This document shows, in pieces, positions 10,458 through 22,093 of a DNA stretch of 64,000 bases. Made by a program: the position numbers and the translations under genes. Numbering within the stretch: position 1 is the first letter of the stretch; the number at the start of each line of letters is the position of its first letter. Origin of the DNA: Aaosphaeria pasadenensis (lineage: Eukaryota > Ascomycota > Dothideomycetes > Pleosporales); NCBI GenBank assembly GCA_022813625.1, contig JAKLMB010000005.1, forward strand, positions 1,364,001 to 1,428,000, given 5' to 3'. The notes under the pieces are model-generated. The model saw only the letters and a program-made list of their open reading frames with translations. It ran no database searches and was not told the DNA's origin.

Positions 10458-11636
10458 TCAATTCCTCTTCCTCAGCTCCGCTGAACTGTCCTCGACGCCA
10501 GTCGCCCTGGGGAGAGGAGTATTCGATCCGTTCTCCGTGAGGTGAGACAGGCGGATAAGCTCGTTCATCATCGCATCTCTGGTCTTGGTCGTGAGCGCGT
10601 CAGCATCTGCGGGCGTGAGTCCCTTCGTTGGGATCGGAGGAAGCACTGCACAAAGCAATTAGTAAATTCACGATTGATAAGTTACGATTTGTTTTTCCAC
10701 GGCTTTGCACGTACCGCTAAAGTCTACAACACCCGGGACGAACTTCTTCTGCTTCAGGTTCAAGACATGGCTGTAGGTTGCGACGACCACAGGAACGATG
10801 GGCACTTGGGCCTGAATGGCGAGGTGGAAGGCGCCCTTCTTGAAGGGCAGCAACTCGGGCTTCTCGGCGTAGGATCGCGTGCCTTCGGGGAAGATGAAGA
10901 CGGATTGACGTTCGTCGCGGATGGTGTTTGCGGCGCCGTCGAAAGCTGCGCGGGCAGTGGCGCGGTTGGCACGGTCGATGAAGACAGTTTTAGAGAGAGC
11001 CACTGTTGGTGATTAGTACACTGAACGACGAACTTTATACGAGGTATGTGTATGGCGTACTGAACCAGCCCAAAAAGGGCACCCATTTGAGCGAGCTCTT
11101 CGCGGTGACGGAGCAGTATTGAGGGAACATGCATCCGAGCATGAGGACGTCGAGTTCTCTGTTCTAGCGTTAGTCGTCCCAATTCCTATGAGATATTCCT
11201 TGCCTCTGGGACATCCACAGAACGCGAATGTCCAGGTTACAGAACCCTTCTTTGAATATCTGGGACCAACTCACGTCTGATGGTTTCCAACAAAGATGGC
11301 CGGCCTCTCCTTGAGGGCCTCTTCACCTCCCCGTCGTCCACCCTCCACCCTTGCGCTCTCTGTGACACGGAAGGTAACCCCAGTAAAGATCCACATAGTC
11401 CACTTGAACGCCCTTGCGACGGTCCATTGGCTGAGTCCACCGTATCCTATGCATCTCAGGAAGATGCTCGCAAAGACACCGTACGAAGCGCAGAAGCACA
11501 AGGCAATGGTGGCGGTGATGCAGAATGCGACGAACGACGCGAGCTGGGAGAGCTTTTTGGGTAGGAAGATCGAGATCACCCGGAGGAATATGATGAGGAG
11601 GGGAGGCGTGGCCATCGTGTATTGTAGCCAGCCCAT
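10458..11636 (-). CDS. SLC1: 1-acyl-sn-glycerol-3-phosphate acyltransferase
   Basis: Transfers an acyl chain to lysophosphatidic acid to give phosphatidic acid, a core step of glycerolipid synthesis at the ER or lipid droplet. Four exons on the minus strand (11636-11275, 11158-11061, 11002-10715 and 10645-10458) give 311 residues, the normal length for the fungal enzyme. The catalytic HX4D motif is NHQTELD (His119, Asp124), created by joining exons 1 and 2. The acyl-acceptor motif FPEGTR is at 191-196. The strongly conserved PFLGWF-MALSKTVFIDRAN region spans the second intron, where the Met codon is split. Two or three hydrophobic N-terminal segments lie in residues 1-90. The C-terminus is a charged tail with no domain. 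The splice solution is unique in keeping all family motifs in frame. Confidence 0.95.
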
Positions 11637-12779
11637 CGTTGGGGATTGAGGTCGGAAATTCCCACGTGTAAATTATTCGTTAGGGCAGCTTTGGTGGGGT
11701 GAGGAGCCTCGGAGGTCCGATTTCGCTTTTCGTTGGGGGATTGCCTGTAGCCTTGTGGTATGACGAGAGGCAGATAGGAGTGCCTTAGGTAGTTTATAAG
11801 GCCGTCGGAGGGTTGTTGGGAAGAAAAGTGTTGAAGATACACTGCAGCCGTGTTTGGGAGGGAACTTTTTTCGATGTTTCGATGGTTCAGACCGCCGAGG
11901 TTGACCTTGCGCTCGCTAAGCTTTCAATCGGGGAGAAGCTACTGCGAACCTGCAGCGAACCTACACCTCAGATGGGAAGACCTTGCGATATCGTACCGTC
12001 GTCCTTGGAGGAATTTAAGATTGCATGTGCAAGTACTGAAATGGTCTGAAAGTGTTCTGGGAGAGAGTCTCACTCTTCAACACTCAAGTATCTGGTGGCA
12101 GAGGGTGGATCATGCACTGATCTAATATGTCTCGTTGGACTGGCCCTCGTGGGGTATTTCTCCGTCCCGCGCCCATACATCCCCGTCATATTTGCATCTG
12201 AACGTGGACGCGTGACGTGTGAAAATCACTAGGACAAGAATCCAGCTAATTGCTAGGAGGATACAATGCAGTATTCATGCGGAATCGGGAGGCGGGACTG
12301 GCATGCATGCGTTTCTCCCGATGATATCGATCACATGGACAGTTCATCAATCGAAATTCAGTATGCGGTTGTCATTTTCGATTGATGCAAATCGAAAACA
12401 ACAACCGCCAATCACCAATGATGTAATGAATTAATTCATCAAGGCTACTACAATCACTCAGTGTAGCAAACGCAACCATTGCATCGATTCTTGTTTGAAG
12501 ATGAGGCATCGTATTATTATAATACATAAATCATTATTTTTGGAAAAACATATCCTCCTTTACAATACACACTTAACTGTAGAATGAGGCCACAACCAAT
12601 TAATTCCCCGCCCTTGGAAAGGCGTAGTCGAACATGCGCTCCCAACAAACGACTTTTGACCATTTTTTCATCTCCACGGAGCCAGATATTCACTTTTATA
12701 CGGCATATACGGCATGAGGTGAACCCTCTGCTCTGCATCTCTGGCCGGATCTGCACCACTAGTAAGCGGCCGACCATTC
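11637..12779. other. Intergenic: SLC1 promoter and adjoining AT-rich DNA
   Basis: About 1.1 kb. The part from 12220 to 12600 is AT-rich. Open frames at 11813-12125 and 12219-12434 have no recognisable features. Nothing else seen. Confidence 0.5.
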
Positions 12780-13511
12780 TTATTTATCCTGAATATACTC
12801 AGGAACTAGGGTATGTCTCGCACCCTTTCGTTGCTTGAGCAGAACCCACGACGAGATTCCGAATACGACGATATCGGTGAGGAAAATCGGAATCAGTATC
12901 CACCGCCACGCGACCATGTGGGTGACAGCCGAAGAGATGCTGTTGCGATGCCCCTGGGACGCAAGAGGAGTGTCGAGGACCGCCTTAAACCACGTCTCGG
13001 GCGTCCACCAGTGATCAGGATACGGTACGTCTGGGCGTGCAACACTAGGAAGGATCGACTGCCCTTGTGTCTGGTTCGTGACGACAAAGGTAAAGATGAG
13101 GGCCGACAGTGTGAAGAGTACTGCGAGGAACTGGAGAATCACCAGGGATAGGAGTACTCTCGATTGGCTCTGTTTGATGTAAGTATGACGCCCAGTGTTT
13201 GATAGGATGTCGAAATGTACTGTTGATCGCCTGCGTCGCAACCACCATGCGACGAACAGGCCGTATAGACCAAGGAAGAACCCATATCCAGCTGCACCGT
13301 TACTTGTGTGTCCTTGGTCTACCCAAATATTCTTCGGCTCGACGAACAATTGGGATGATGGCTGACCGAGCCAGTTCACTTGGTAATTGTGGACATGGTT
13401 CTTTTGACCGTGTAGGAACCCAACCATAGAACTGATCAATCCAAGATTGGTAATGGACAAAGCCGAGAGAACGAAGTTCGAGATTACCATCAAAAGCAGA
13501 GTGAGCTCCAT
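12780..13511 (-). CDS. Conserved-type multipass membrane protein, 243 aa, function unknown
   Basis: Intron-free frame starting at an ATG, with four clear hydrophobic segments: residues about 3-32, 73-92, 118-146 and 202-226. The loop after segment 2 is strongly basic (WWLRRRRS), and the loop between segments 3 and 4 carries aromatic and proline residues (PYPDHWWTPETWF). The short C-terminal tail is charged. This is the general layout of small fungal tetraspan-like membrane proteins of unknown function, but I recognise no named family. The start is the first ATG in the frame. It is transcribed toward SLC1, with about 1.1 kb between them. Confidence 0.72.
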   Translation of the reverse strand: MELTLLLMVISNFVLSALSITNLGLISSMVGFLHGQKNHVHNYQVNWLGQPSSQLFVEPKNIWVDQGHTSNGAAGYGFFLGLYGLFVAWWLRRRRSTVHFDILSNTGRHTYIKQSQSRVLLSLVILQFLAVLFTLSALIFTFVVTNQTQGQSILPSVARPDVPYPDHWWTPETWFKAVLDTPLASQGHRNSISSAVTHMVAWRWILIPIFLTDIVVFGISSWVLLKQRKGARHTLVPEYIQDK

Positions 13512-16500
13512 GATGTCGCTTGTGACCTTGATGTTTCGATATCAATATGGCGTCAAAGATAGGAAAGATGCACGTCGTATGTGGTGAGCTCGAGACACAA
13601 ATTGGTGCTTCGATGATTTTGAACAACGAGGGACCGAAGCACTTTATAGCTGAGGACCAGAGTCGAAAGATCTAAAGCTTTGCGTACCTCATCGAGCATC
13701 GGACCTGTCAGATATAATAAGCACCAGCGTGGCTAGTGAACCACGATTGGTCATGTAACATGATTAACATTTCACAAGAAAACAATCCTCCCATGGCTCT
13801 CTTTGTAAATCAATTCTACAACATTGAAAGGTTCATGTTTCAAGCCACGATCCAAAGACATTGGTGCAGATTCTTTGTTCTATTTGGTTCATTCGAGGAC
13901 AAGGCAGCTCGTGCAAGTGAAAAGCTTGTTGAAAGCTTCAATGTTATGGTCGTCCACTGTAGACTAATCCGGCTCAGCCACGGGTAGTCTCAGCTCCCGA
14001 TTTGTTCTGACAGGCGATACCCCTCACTAATTATAAACACTAAATATATGTTTTGTAGCTCAGTCTTTCTAAGGCTGTGAGGGACTGTCGGCGAAACCCA
14101 TCACTAGGTCATCAAAGCGAGTAGCAAGCTGAACGGCTGAAGAGGAGGGGTTGAAGCCAACAAATTATTCTGGCCTTCCGTTGATCTTTCGATTAGAACC
14201 AGCAGCAGAACCAATACATCTCCGCGGATGACGGTCTCCGCCCTTCTTTTCTCAAGGCTGTGATCATTTTGAGGAGATATCGCAAGTACGTGTTGATCTC
14301 TATATGGGTCTAAAGTAGCGACCCAAGAGTGCGACTGCCTATTCCGGTCGCAGAGTTGAGCATACGAGTGGCTTTTCCCATGAATATTATACTTCACGGT
14401 CGAGACCATTGAGAGCCGTCTCTAAGATGTTTGGATGTCTCATCACAGTGAATCAGATTACATCATTTTGGACCTTTATGGCAAGGCATTTGACTCTATG
14501 CTTGATAGTGTATGGACCAGATCGAAATAAACGAAAAACATCTCGAAGTATCGCACCGACTGACAAGCTTGCCATAACTACTATGTAAAGTGGTGACATA
14601 TGCACGCTTTGAGAGATATAGATTTACACCCCGGAATTACATGTACCAAATCAGGCTACTGCACGACGCAGCATATCTTGCTGAAGAAATATCCAAATCG
14701 ACATAACTACAATTTCCCAAACATACAGCCCCCTCCAGTTCTTAAGACATATGAACTCAAGCATGTGAACAGCAATGCCAGAGCCATAATTTCCTGGTAG
14801 CCATAGTTGTGAAAGGGAACGATTGCGGGGAATCCGAAGTCCGGAGTGGTCTGGGGGAAGACCCTGTCCACAATAGGCCTAGCATCTCCAGGACTTTCGT
14901 CTACAACTCCTTCAATTTCATTTTATCAATACTTTGGCTGTTCATAACATGGATTATCTTCACATGTATTCTCTTACGTATGTAACTGAAACTAGATACT
15001 GTATCTAAGACATGCTATATTCAAATGATGCAGAGAGAGTCTTCGACGGGAAGTACCGCGGAAGTATTGTACCGGTCGCGCAGGATCCTCTTCAACCACG
15101 GCTCTTCCACCAGAGTTACGGCGACGTGACTAGCTTTGGTCGCCCAACAAAGCTTGGCCCGTTAAGCTGTATCAGATGAGGCTTGGATCTTTCATCTTGC
15201 ATGTGCAGAGTCCAGATCGAACTTCAAATTCCCAACCTGTTTCTACTTTAGTGCGGTGCGCAGTCTGATCGCATAGCATCAAGTCATTCGTCCGGAATGC
15301 AGCCCCTCAACTTATCATGATCCAAGGAGAGTAGTTAACTAGTCGACCACCAACTGTTGTCACATTATTGAAGAGCTGTTCCACATTACTTTGTCGGTTT
15401 AGTGTGGGATGATAGCAGTGGGGTCCGAAAGCTCATCGCCTTGTAAGGGGGAATTTGCGGAGAAGGCACAGGAACCATTCGTCACAACTCTGCCATCTGC
15501 TGATTGCGCACAGGAACGCCAATTCCGTACAAAGCACACTGATGCCTAGATTTTCCATATCGAGCGTGTGGTGCGTCGCAACTTCAGACATACAGATAGG
15601 AGCATACTATGAACCTGAACAAGGTCATACGACAGAGAGAACTCTAACTATGAAAATTCGGGATGAACTAGAATACTATTGACCCTGCAACGCGAGATAG
15701 ATAAAGCTAATAGTACAAAATATCAATCTCGCAATTGAAAGATAATCAGGTACTCAACTGCAACCCTAACAAGGCTGCGCAATCGCCAACAAGGCAACGG
15801 TTCAAGCGACCCAGCCGCGAAGATATTGCAATCTCCAACTTGTTGAATTGGACCCCAAACCCCCAAACCGACATTTCCAACAACCAAATAGTCGGAAATT
15901 CGACCTTAGCTTCATGATCGGCATCCAAAAGAGATCAATTTTGGGGCCATTAAATGCCATCGCCAGGCCTCGACCATACTCGATCGTACCTGTCAGCCCG
16001 AATCGGTTTATGGACTGAGTAAGCCCCCCTAAAGATCTGTCCATTTTGAACCCGACCAAGCGAGAAATCATAACAAACAGAAAATGGGCGTATGAGCTTA
16101 TCCAACTTTCTCACCTCTCGTGCGTGATGAGGTGGGGAAAGTGGATTATTAAGGCCTTCACATGGCCATTGACGAAGCTCTTGATTCCACCTAGCACCAA
16201 CTCGTGCGGTGGTGATTCCGGAGTATGCAGCTACATCACATCAGATGACTGGCGATGGAAGGACTGCCCGCCCGGTGAGCAGCACTAAACACACGTAGTC
16301 AAGACCGGGTGGCTTGCTTGATGGCGGAAATCTTCTTTTGTTTTGAAGCATTGCTGGCCAGTCGATGTTGCCAGCAGGATTGTGGGCGGCTGCGGAAGGT
16401 TGCTTAGGCGCGGCGCCAATCGTGCGGCGTAGTTCTGAGCCAATGCATTCGACATCACCAACTACGCGAACCCCGCTACTACAGGGGATATGCGTTGTTT

Positions 16501-16882
16501 GTGATGTGATGCCGGTACATGTTATCTGTTGTTGATGTGATAATGTTATCCTTGAAAATGCGTGTCGAGGAGCCAATTACGATTGCGAGAGCGCAAAATC
16601 GCACCGTGCAAGGGAGAGGCACAGCTCGGTTGAAACAGGCACAAAAGACTTCGGTCGCATATATGGTCTCTGAAAACAATCAAATCGAGGATCAAGTCAA
16701 TACTAAGAGCTACTCATAAAGATGCCGGGGCCACGCACTCTCAACAATTACAATTGTTGCAGACGAGCGTCGCCAGTTCGCACGAGCGCGAATTCGAATG
16801 TCGGACTTCCCTCGTCATTCTTTTTCCAATGTCTAGCTACCAATATTGATTGCACTTGCGATCATATTGTATCGGACTCCAG
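13512..16882. other. Long gene-poor tract, 3.4 kb
   Basis: Stops are dense in all frames; the longest open frames (about 90-110 codons at 14104-14409, 15802-16071 and 16241-16576) lack domains, signal peptides or plausible splice partners. No terminal inverted repeats, transposase motifs or tRNA-like stems were noticed. The 3' end serves as promoter of the DUF7820-like gene. A small upstream exon of that gene could lie within 16720-16850. Confidence 0.5.
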
Positions 16883-18205
16883 ATGCGGATCCCACGTCGA
16901 TCTGTCAACAGCTATGTCGGGCTACAACTTCCTAGCCTCATCACGCTGCCTAGCTCTGTTGAACAATCGCCAATCTCGGAAAAGTCGATCTCAGAGAAGT
17001 CTATTTCGGAGAAGTCAAGTTTGCGGAAAATTATCGCGGAGACGTGCATACAAGATGGCATAGAAGTTGTACCGATCGAAAGATCAAAGAGCTGTACTAC
17101 CAAGATTCTTAGTCCTGGTCAAGAGGAAAAGGAAGTAGTATTTTTCCCAGAGTCAGATGTTGAGAGCGCCAAAGAAGATTCGTTGATTCCGCCATCATCT
17201 TGGTGGGGTCGCTTGAGTATCAAACGGCGTGTGGTGCTCGTATTGGGCATTCAAGCCTGCTTGCTACTGATACTGGGACTTTGTCTGTTCTTTACGGTAA
17301 AACGTAGCTACACGTATGCCATTCCCTATATTATAGATTGCATGATGTGCTAATAATTTCGTAGGGACAACAAAACATCCTCGAGTTCAGTCAATTCCTC
17401 AGTCATTGCCAGCGTACCCAAACCTTCATTTCCTCGCGGTGCCTTTGTCCTATCAGGCACAAGCACTACGGATCGAGAAAGACATCCAGGCTGCCTCACG
17501 TCGCTCAATGAGACAGCAGCATGGGATTGCCGGAATCGAACAATCCTAATCAATTTCCTTCCCCCACCATCAGAGGAATCCAACTCAGCGATGACATTCC
17601 TACAGTTCATTCTCCCAGAATGGAACTCATCGAATTGGCCCAATGCATTCTACGGACCTCAAAATCCAGGATCAAGTCCACTCACTTTCGAAGTCGACAC
17701 CAGCCTCCTATCGACCAGCGATGGACCCGCATATCATTTCCGCGCAGTCTACAATCGCGCAGTACTTCTCCCACGGGTCTCACAAGACACAACACCGGCC
17801 TTCGTGACCCCAATAGAACCAAACAGCACCCCTTGGCTCTGCACGTTCAACGAGACAGTCATTGAGGGATACATCTATCCGTCACTGAATTCGTCAAAGA
17901 GCGGACTCACATATGTCTCCAATGATTTGGGAAACAACGGAAACGCCCCTTCAGCGGGTAAAGAGATACCATACCTACCCTACATCACCAAAATTATAGA
18001 ACAGAAAACACCAGGATCGATACAACCCCAATGCACAATGGTCAGCGAAGGTGACCAAGGTCACACTGAGCCAGTGCAAGGAGTCGCGCCAATAAATTTA
18101 ATAGAACCGAACGTAATTTCAAAAGCAGATGCCGTCAAAGCGGTGATAGATATGAGAAGGCAGGAACAGGACACAGATTGTCGCTGCCAGTGGACATACT
18201 TTTAG
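16883..18205 (+). CDS. Membrane-anchored DUF7820-like protein
   Basis: Type II-like membrane protein of a fungal family of unknown function. Two exons, 16883-17313 and 17365-18205 (intron 51 nt, GTATGC donor, CTAAT branch, TAG acceptor), give 440 codons from this ATG. Layout: cytosolic N-terminus with three tandem ISEKS units (codons 31-45), a Ser/acidic linker, a basic stop-transfer flank (SIKRR), one hydrophobic helix (VVLVLGIQACLLLILGLCLFF, just before the intron), then an extracellular domain rich in N-glycosylation sequons. Family-like motifs: GCLTSLNETAAWDC, DGPAYHFRAVYNRAV, PWLCTFNETVIEGYIY, PGSIQPQC and a Cys-rich end DCRCQW. The donor was chosen because the nearer GTAAAA donor breaks the frame. 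The N-terminus is uncertain; an upstream exon is possible. Its stop lies 50 bases from that of the convergent VOC gene. Confidence 0.8.
16973..17017 (+). repeat. Coding 15-bp tandem repeat (three ISEKS units)
   Basis: Three adjacent 15-base units encode identical pentapeptides with synonymous third-base differences, so the repeat is kept at protein level. It lies in the cytosolic tail of the DUF7820-like protein. Confidence 0.85.
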
Positions 18206-18255
18206 CCTCGCACTCACACTGTGACGCAAAACATCCTCCAAATTGAGGAGAAAAA

Positions 18256-18780
18256 CTACCAACGATTCCCCAGCAACTTCTCAAAGCTACAACTGCATAT
18301 TTCAACGACATTCCCCCATGGGTCTTGGGAGTACAAAGTGTGCTGTGTCACCCCTTCACCAGAATTAGGATCTGGTACCTCTTGTGTCTCGCCAATCTGG
18401 TTTCCACCTTCTTGAATCACCCTCGCAAGCAATGCTTCTGGAGCAGGATCTGTCACCGCGATATGGAAGAATCCTCCGCGTGGATAGTCCTTCTCAAAGT
18501 CGGCCCGTTCCGTCATGGGAGGATCGATGAATTGGAACAATTCGAATCCCACGCCATTGCCCGCTGAAAGAAACGCGATCTTGACTTTATGAAGCCTCGT
18601 GCCATAGAGACGGAAAATCGAGTTCTCAGGGCTCGTCGAACGATCGCAAGTAATTGGCACGGAATTGATTCGCTGGAAGCCGAAGAGCTTCGCATACCAT
18701 TCCACGGCGGCTTCGAGATCTGGTACGTGGACGGCAACGTGGTTGATCACACGGTTGTGGGTGGTGTTTGCAAGAGTCAT
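18256..18780 (-). CDS. VOC superfamily protein (glyoxalase/bleomycin-resistance/dioxygenase fold)
   Basis: Intron-free, 174 residues, the usual size for a two-module vicinal oxygen chelate protein. Residues 9-18 (NRVINHVAVHV) form the first beta-strand, with a candidate metal-binding His14. The segment VEWYAKLFGF at about 26-35 is the typical VOC helix. The second module starts at GFFHIAV (about 100-106), and the fold closes with DPWGNVVEICS, whose Glu160 sits at the usual C-terminal metal-ligand position. The reaction cannot be inferred; lactoylglutathione lyase activity is not implied. Convergent with the DUF7820-like gene, so the two 3' UTRs probably overlap. Confidence 0.88.
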   Translation of the reverse strand: MTLANTTHNRVINHVAVHVPDLEAAVEWYAKLFGFQRINSVPITCDRSTSPENSIFRLYGTRLHKVKIAFLSAGNGVGFELFQFIDPPMTERADFEKDYPRGGFFHIAVTDPAPEALLARVIQEGGNQIGETQEVPDPNSGEGVTQHTLYSQDPWGNVVEICSCSFEKLLGNRW

Positions 18781-19461
18781 TATTTTTCAGTGTATATCTT
18801 TTGTTTGTTTTGCTACATAAGCTGACTTCGGTCTCATTTTATACCTTTTGCTATGCCATAATTCAATCTTATCAATCCTTCTGGCTTTTGACTTGCACAT
18901 GTCTTGGGATCATGTTAAATATACGTCACTTGCTTACCTGCTGCTCCTTACTGCTGACAATAAGTACTATGCAGGCACACCATAAACGGGAAAGCCCCCA
19001 GACTGCAACAAGCTGAGAACCTCTGGGCACGTCCAAAGGAGTATTCACATGAGGCACAGCCGATAGTTACGAATGTGATCATGCGGGGCAGCGTGTAGGA
19101 TTAGGTGGGGTAAGTTCAAAGCCACACCAGAGTGAACATGACTCGGGGAAAGAAGCCCGCCCTTGCATATTCATAGCCAGAATACTTCCGGAATCTCCGC
19201 ATTTGAGGCATTGGACAGGAGAGCATAGAGGATAGTGCACTGTAGCTAGTGGGATAGCTAGACTACATGTGGTCTCAAGTACGAATGGGTTGTAACCGAT
19301 TAAAGCGTGCGAGGTCCCGCATTTTCAGCTAACTCGCACATACTGAAGAGTCGGAACATTTTACACAGATCTGAATCTTAGCAATACCTTCATTTGCAAT
19401 ATATAATTTCTAAAAGAAAGACGTCATATTCATTGACCTACTCGGAGAAATATTGGCAAAA
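18781..19461. other. Intergenic between divergent VOC and SDR genes
   Basis: About 680 bases of probable shared divergent promoter for the VOC gene (minus) and the SDR gene (plus). No repeats or extra frames of note. Confidence 0.5.
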
Positions 19462-20410
19462 ATGTCTATCAACGGTGTACCCATATCGGAAACCTCGGCT
19501 TCTCGAAACTTTGTCATGAAATCCCCTATATTCAACATGACGTCCAAGGTGATCGCTTTGACCGGTGGAGCCGCTGGAATTGGTCTTGCTACAGCATCAC
19601 TGCTAGTATCACAAGGGGCCAAAGTAGCAATCTCAGACGTCAACGCAACCAATCTTCGGACTGCCGAAGCCAGCCTACGAGAACAGTGCAAAGACGGTGG
19701 TGAAATCCTAGCGACACTTGTAGATGTCCGCAGACGAGACCAAGTCGATGGCTGGATTGCTGAGGTTGTGCAAAAGTTTGGTAAACTGGATGGCGCGGCG
19801 AATCTGGCGGGCGTGATTCCCAAAAGCATCAACATTGAGAGGGTGGAGGACCTGAATGATGAGGATTGGCAGTTCGTGCTCGATGTTAATATCACTGGTG
19901 TGATGCAATGCATGCGAGCAGAGATCCGACAGATGAACGAGAATGGAAGCATTGTCAATGCAGCTAGCATCGCAGGGCTGGGTGGATTCCCTAAGAATGC
20001 CGCATACACTGTGGCAAAGCATGGAGTAATCGGTATTGTGAGTATAGGTGACCTAGCAATGGCTCGTTGAGGTTGATGCTAATTGTTTGAAAGACGAAAA
20101 CAGCGGCAAAAGAGGTCGGTGATCGATCAATTAGGGTCAATTGCATTGCACCGTAGGTTTATCCCCACATCAATATCTAGTTGTGTAGATCGTTTTGATA
20201 TCAGCTAACACGTTGATCAGAGGGATAATTGACACTGAGATGCATCGTGAAAGTGTTCGGATACGTGGGAAGGAGGGAGACTATAAGATACAAATTCCAA
20301 GGAAAGGACAACCGGAGGAAGTGGCCTCATTGATTGCATGGCTCCTCTGTGACGGCTCACAGTACATTACTGGGACTGTCCAGATCATTGATGGCGGCGT
20401 CATGGCCTAG
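19462..20410 (+). CDS. Short-chain dehydrogenase/reductase (SDR), classical type
   Basis: NAD(P)(H)-dependent oxidoreductase with a Rossmann fold. Three exons (19462-20037, 20094-20152, 20221-20410) give 274 residues. Cofactor motif TGGAAGIG is at 34-41, NLAG (114-117) follows, the catalytic Ser169 is in NAASIAG, and the YxxxK pair is Tyr182/Lys186 (AYTVAKHG). Exon 2 encodes the family motif TKTAAKEVGDRSIRVNCIAP, and exon 3 the C-terminal ITGTVQIIDGGVMA. Asp59 after the second strand (ISDVNA) suggests a preference for NAD(H), an inference from SDR rules. Start: the ATG at 19462. Substrate unknown; the shared promoter region with the VOC gene may mean co-regulation. Confidence 0.93.
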
Positions 20411-21305
20411 CAGTTACAACTACTGATCATATATGTCCCGCTATGGTAGAAGTTGGTGAACAATCCCCTACCGAACGGCTTCTTGGATATATCAAGGCCC
20501 ATCCTGCGATCTCAATTACGTGAAGCAACGGAATTTGAACCTTACCAAGAGAGAAGCTCTATTCTCTGTCCAAAGCGTCCCTTCCTTACGGTTTACCTGA
20601 GCACTTCAAAAGGACTAAGAAATACTTTCCTCCTCATCCCATCATAACATACAAACACAAACTCCGCTTTGACTTCCATGAACGAATATTCAAACTATCA
20701 GCCAAGTGTGATAAGGCGCCTTTCTTGCTTCAGAGCACCCCGAAGTAAGACACTGTTTGTGCGTGTGCGGTGAGAACTTCGGTAGTTCTAGGTTCACGGT
20801 CGAGTGACTTCAGCAATGAGTGCACCAACTCTAGATGTTCCGTCATCACGGAGCTTACCACCAGGACAAGCAAAATCGCTCATGATATGTGGATAGCCTT
20901 GGCACTTCACTTATGTTCGTGGATAACACAAATACCAGAAAGCTTGGACCTTTACCTAGGTGTACTCTTTCGTCGACACTGTTTACTGCACGCTTCTCCC
21001 GCCTTTACCTCAACCTCCTCTCCTCTCACCTTCATCCCTTCAGCCTTCTTTCCTCTCAATTTTCCTCCTTTGACCTTCTCTTCTCTCAATTTCGTTCCTT
21101 CGATCCTTTCTACTTCCACCCGCTTTCTCTTCATCCAAGTCTTCCAGTTACCTTCACTCTACAACGCGTCTGCTCTGGATCTCGCCCGAAAACGCGAGTG
21201 TTTGAGTTTTACTTCACTCTACCACGCATCTGTCTCTGTTCTCCTCGCTGCAAGACCCGTGCGGCCAAGTTATACTATCAATCAGGAAAAGTCCAATTTT
21301 TCACC
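20411..21305. other. Intergenic with long pyrimidine-rich promoter tract
   Basis: The stretch 20980-21140 is almost all pyrimidine on the plus strand and contains a diverged ~30-base duplication (TTTCCTCTCAATTTTCCTCC and TCTTCTCTCAATTTCGTTCC). A second diverged duplication, TTCACTCTAC(A/C)ACGC, occurs near 21150 and 21210. Open frames across this tract are compositional by-products. Confidence 0.55.
20980..21140 (+). repeat. Pyrimidine-rich tract with imperfect ~30-bp duplication
   Basis: CT-rich DNA 170-330 bases upstream of the start codon of the 244-residue protein. CT-rich blocks near start sites are common in fungal promoters; the diverged duplication suggests expansion by slippage. Confidence 0.6.
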
Positions 21306-22093
21306 ATGAGTGAAGTTGTGGAAATTGAAGAGATTGATCCTCAATACCTGTGTAGACGATGTCCACTATACACATGAGTTGGAAGTATTAACTGATTACC
21401 TCAGGGATTTTGCCGGAACAATTCGAGATGACAGAGATGGCCAAAAGTCTCGTGGAAAAGACCGACATCGTCCGGATGGAAGCCCCATTGCACTTGATAT
21501 ACCATTTAATCCACGTAGCGAAAACCGAGGGAACATGCCTCGCTTATATAATGGCTGAACAAGACCGTCAACGATACAAGGGCTCGTGGGAAGGCTTTTG
21601 CAAGTGTAACAATCTATCTAAAAGGAAAATCTCATTCGCCTCCTATCAAAACCGCAGATCAATCCTAGAGGAGCTCAGAAGGATCGGTCTGGATGTTCAT
21701 GGTGGATTGATATCCTTATTTCAATCAGATGTACTCACCCTGCAAACGTCTGAGATCTTAGTCAATGATCCTGAAAAGGCACGCAAATACTTCAACATCG
21801 GCATCAAGCTTCCAACTGAGAATCCGGAGTATCCAAAGAGTCTAACAGAAGCTGCAAACATGTTCTCGGATCTATCGCGCCTCATCAAACCCAGCATGAC
21901 GGCGAAGGAAATCGATAATGCGATCGAGAAGTGCGCAAACAATGACAAGAGGTGGGAGCTCGAACGAAAGAAATTCCGCCTGCAGATCTTGGATCGGTAC
22001 CAGGAAGCTCTAATCGAATTGGCTGTAGAGAAAAAGGCGAGTGATATACACCAAAAATTCTCAATTACCCACCCACTAACAGATAATAGTTGA
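21306..22093 (+). CDS. Unrecognised 244-residue protein, mostly helical
   Basis: Two exons, 21306-21351 and 21405-22093, joined by a 53-nt intron with GTAGAC donor and CTCAG acceptor. The junction produces IDPQYL-W-ILPEQFEMTEMAK in frame. The neighbouring GTGTAG donor two bases upstream would break the frame. The product is rich in Lys, Glu and Leu and is mainly predicted helix: RRSILEELRRIG, a middle region ending SRLIKPSMTAKEIDNAIEKC, and a charged coiled-coil-like C-terminus (RWELERKKFRLQILDRYQEALIELAVEKK). No signal peptide or membrane segment. No family recognised, so no function is proposed. If the first exon is wrong, Met at 21428 is the next possible start. Confidence 0.6.

Noticed and set aside
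17299..17364. Nearer GTAAAA donor for the DUF7820-like gene
   Set aside because: Using it puts exon 2 in a frame that stops quickly; the GTATGC donor at 17314 keeps the long conserved frame.
20770..21377. Two long overlapping plus-strand frames (about 160-180 codons)
   Set aside because: Both run through the pyrimidine-rich promoter tract and encode Ser/Leu/Phe-rich low-complexity sequence; only the end of one overlaps the real first exon at 21306-21351.
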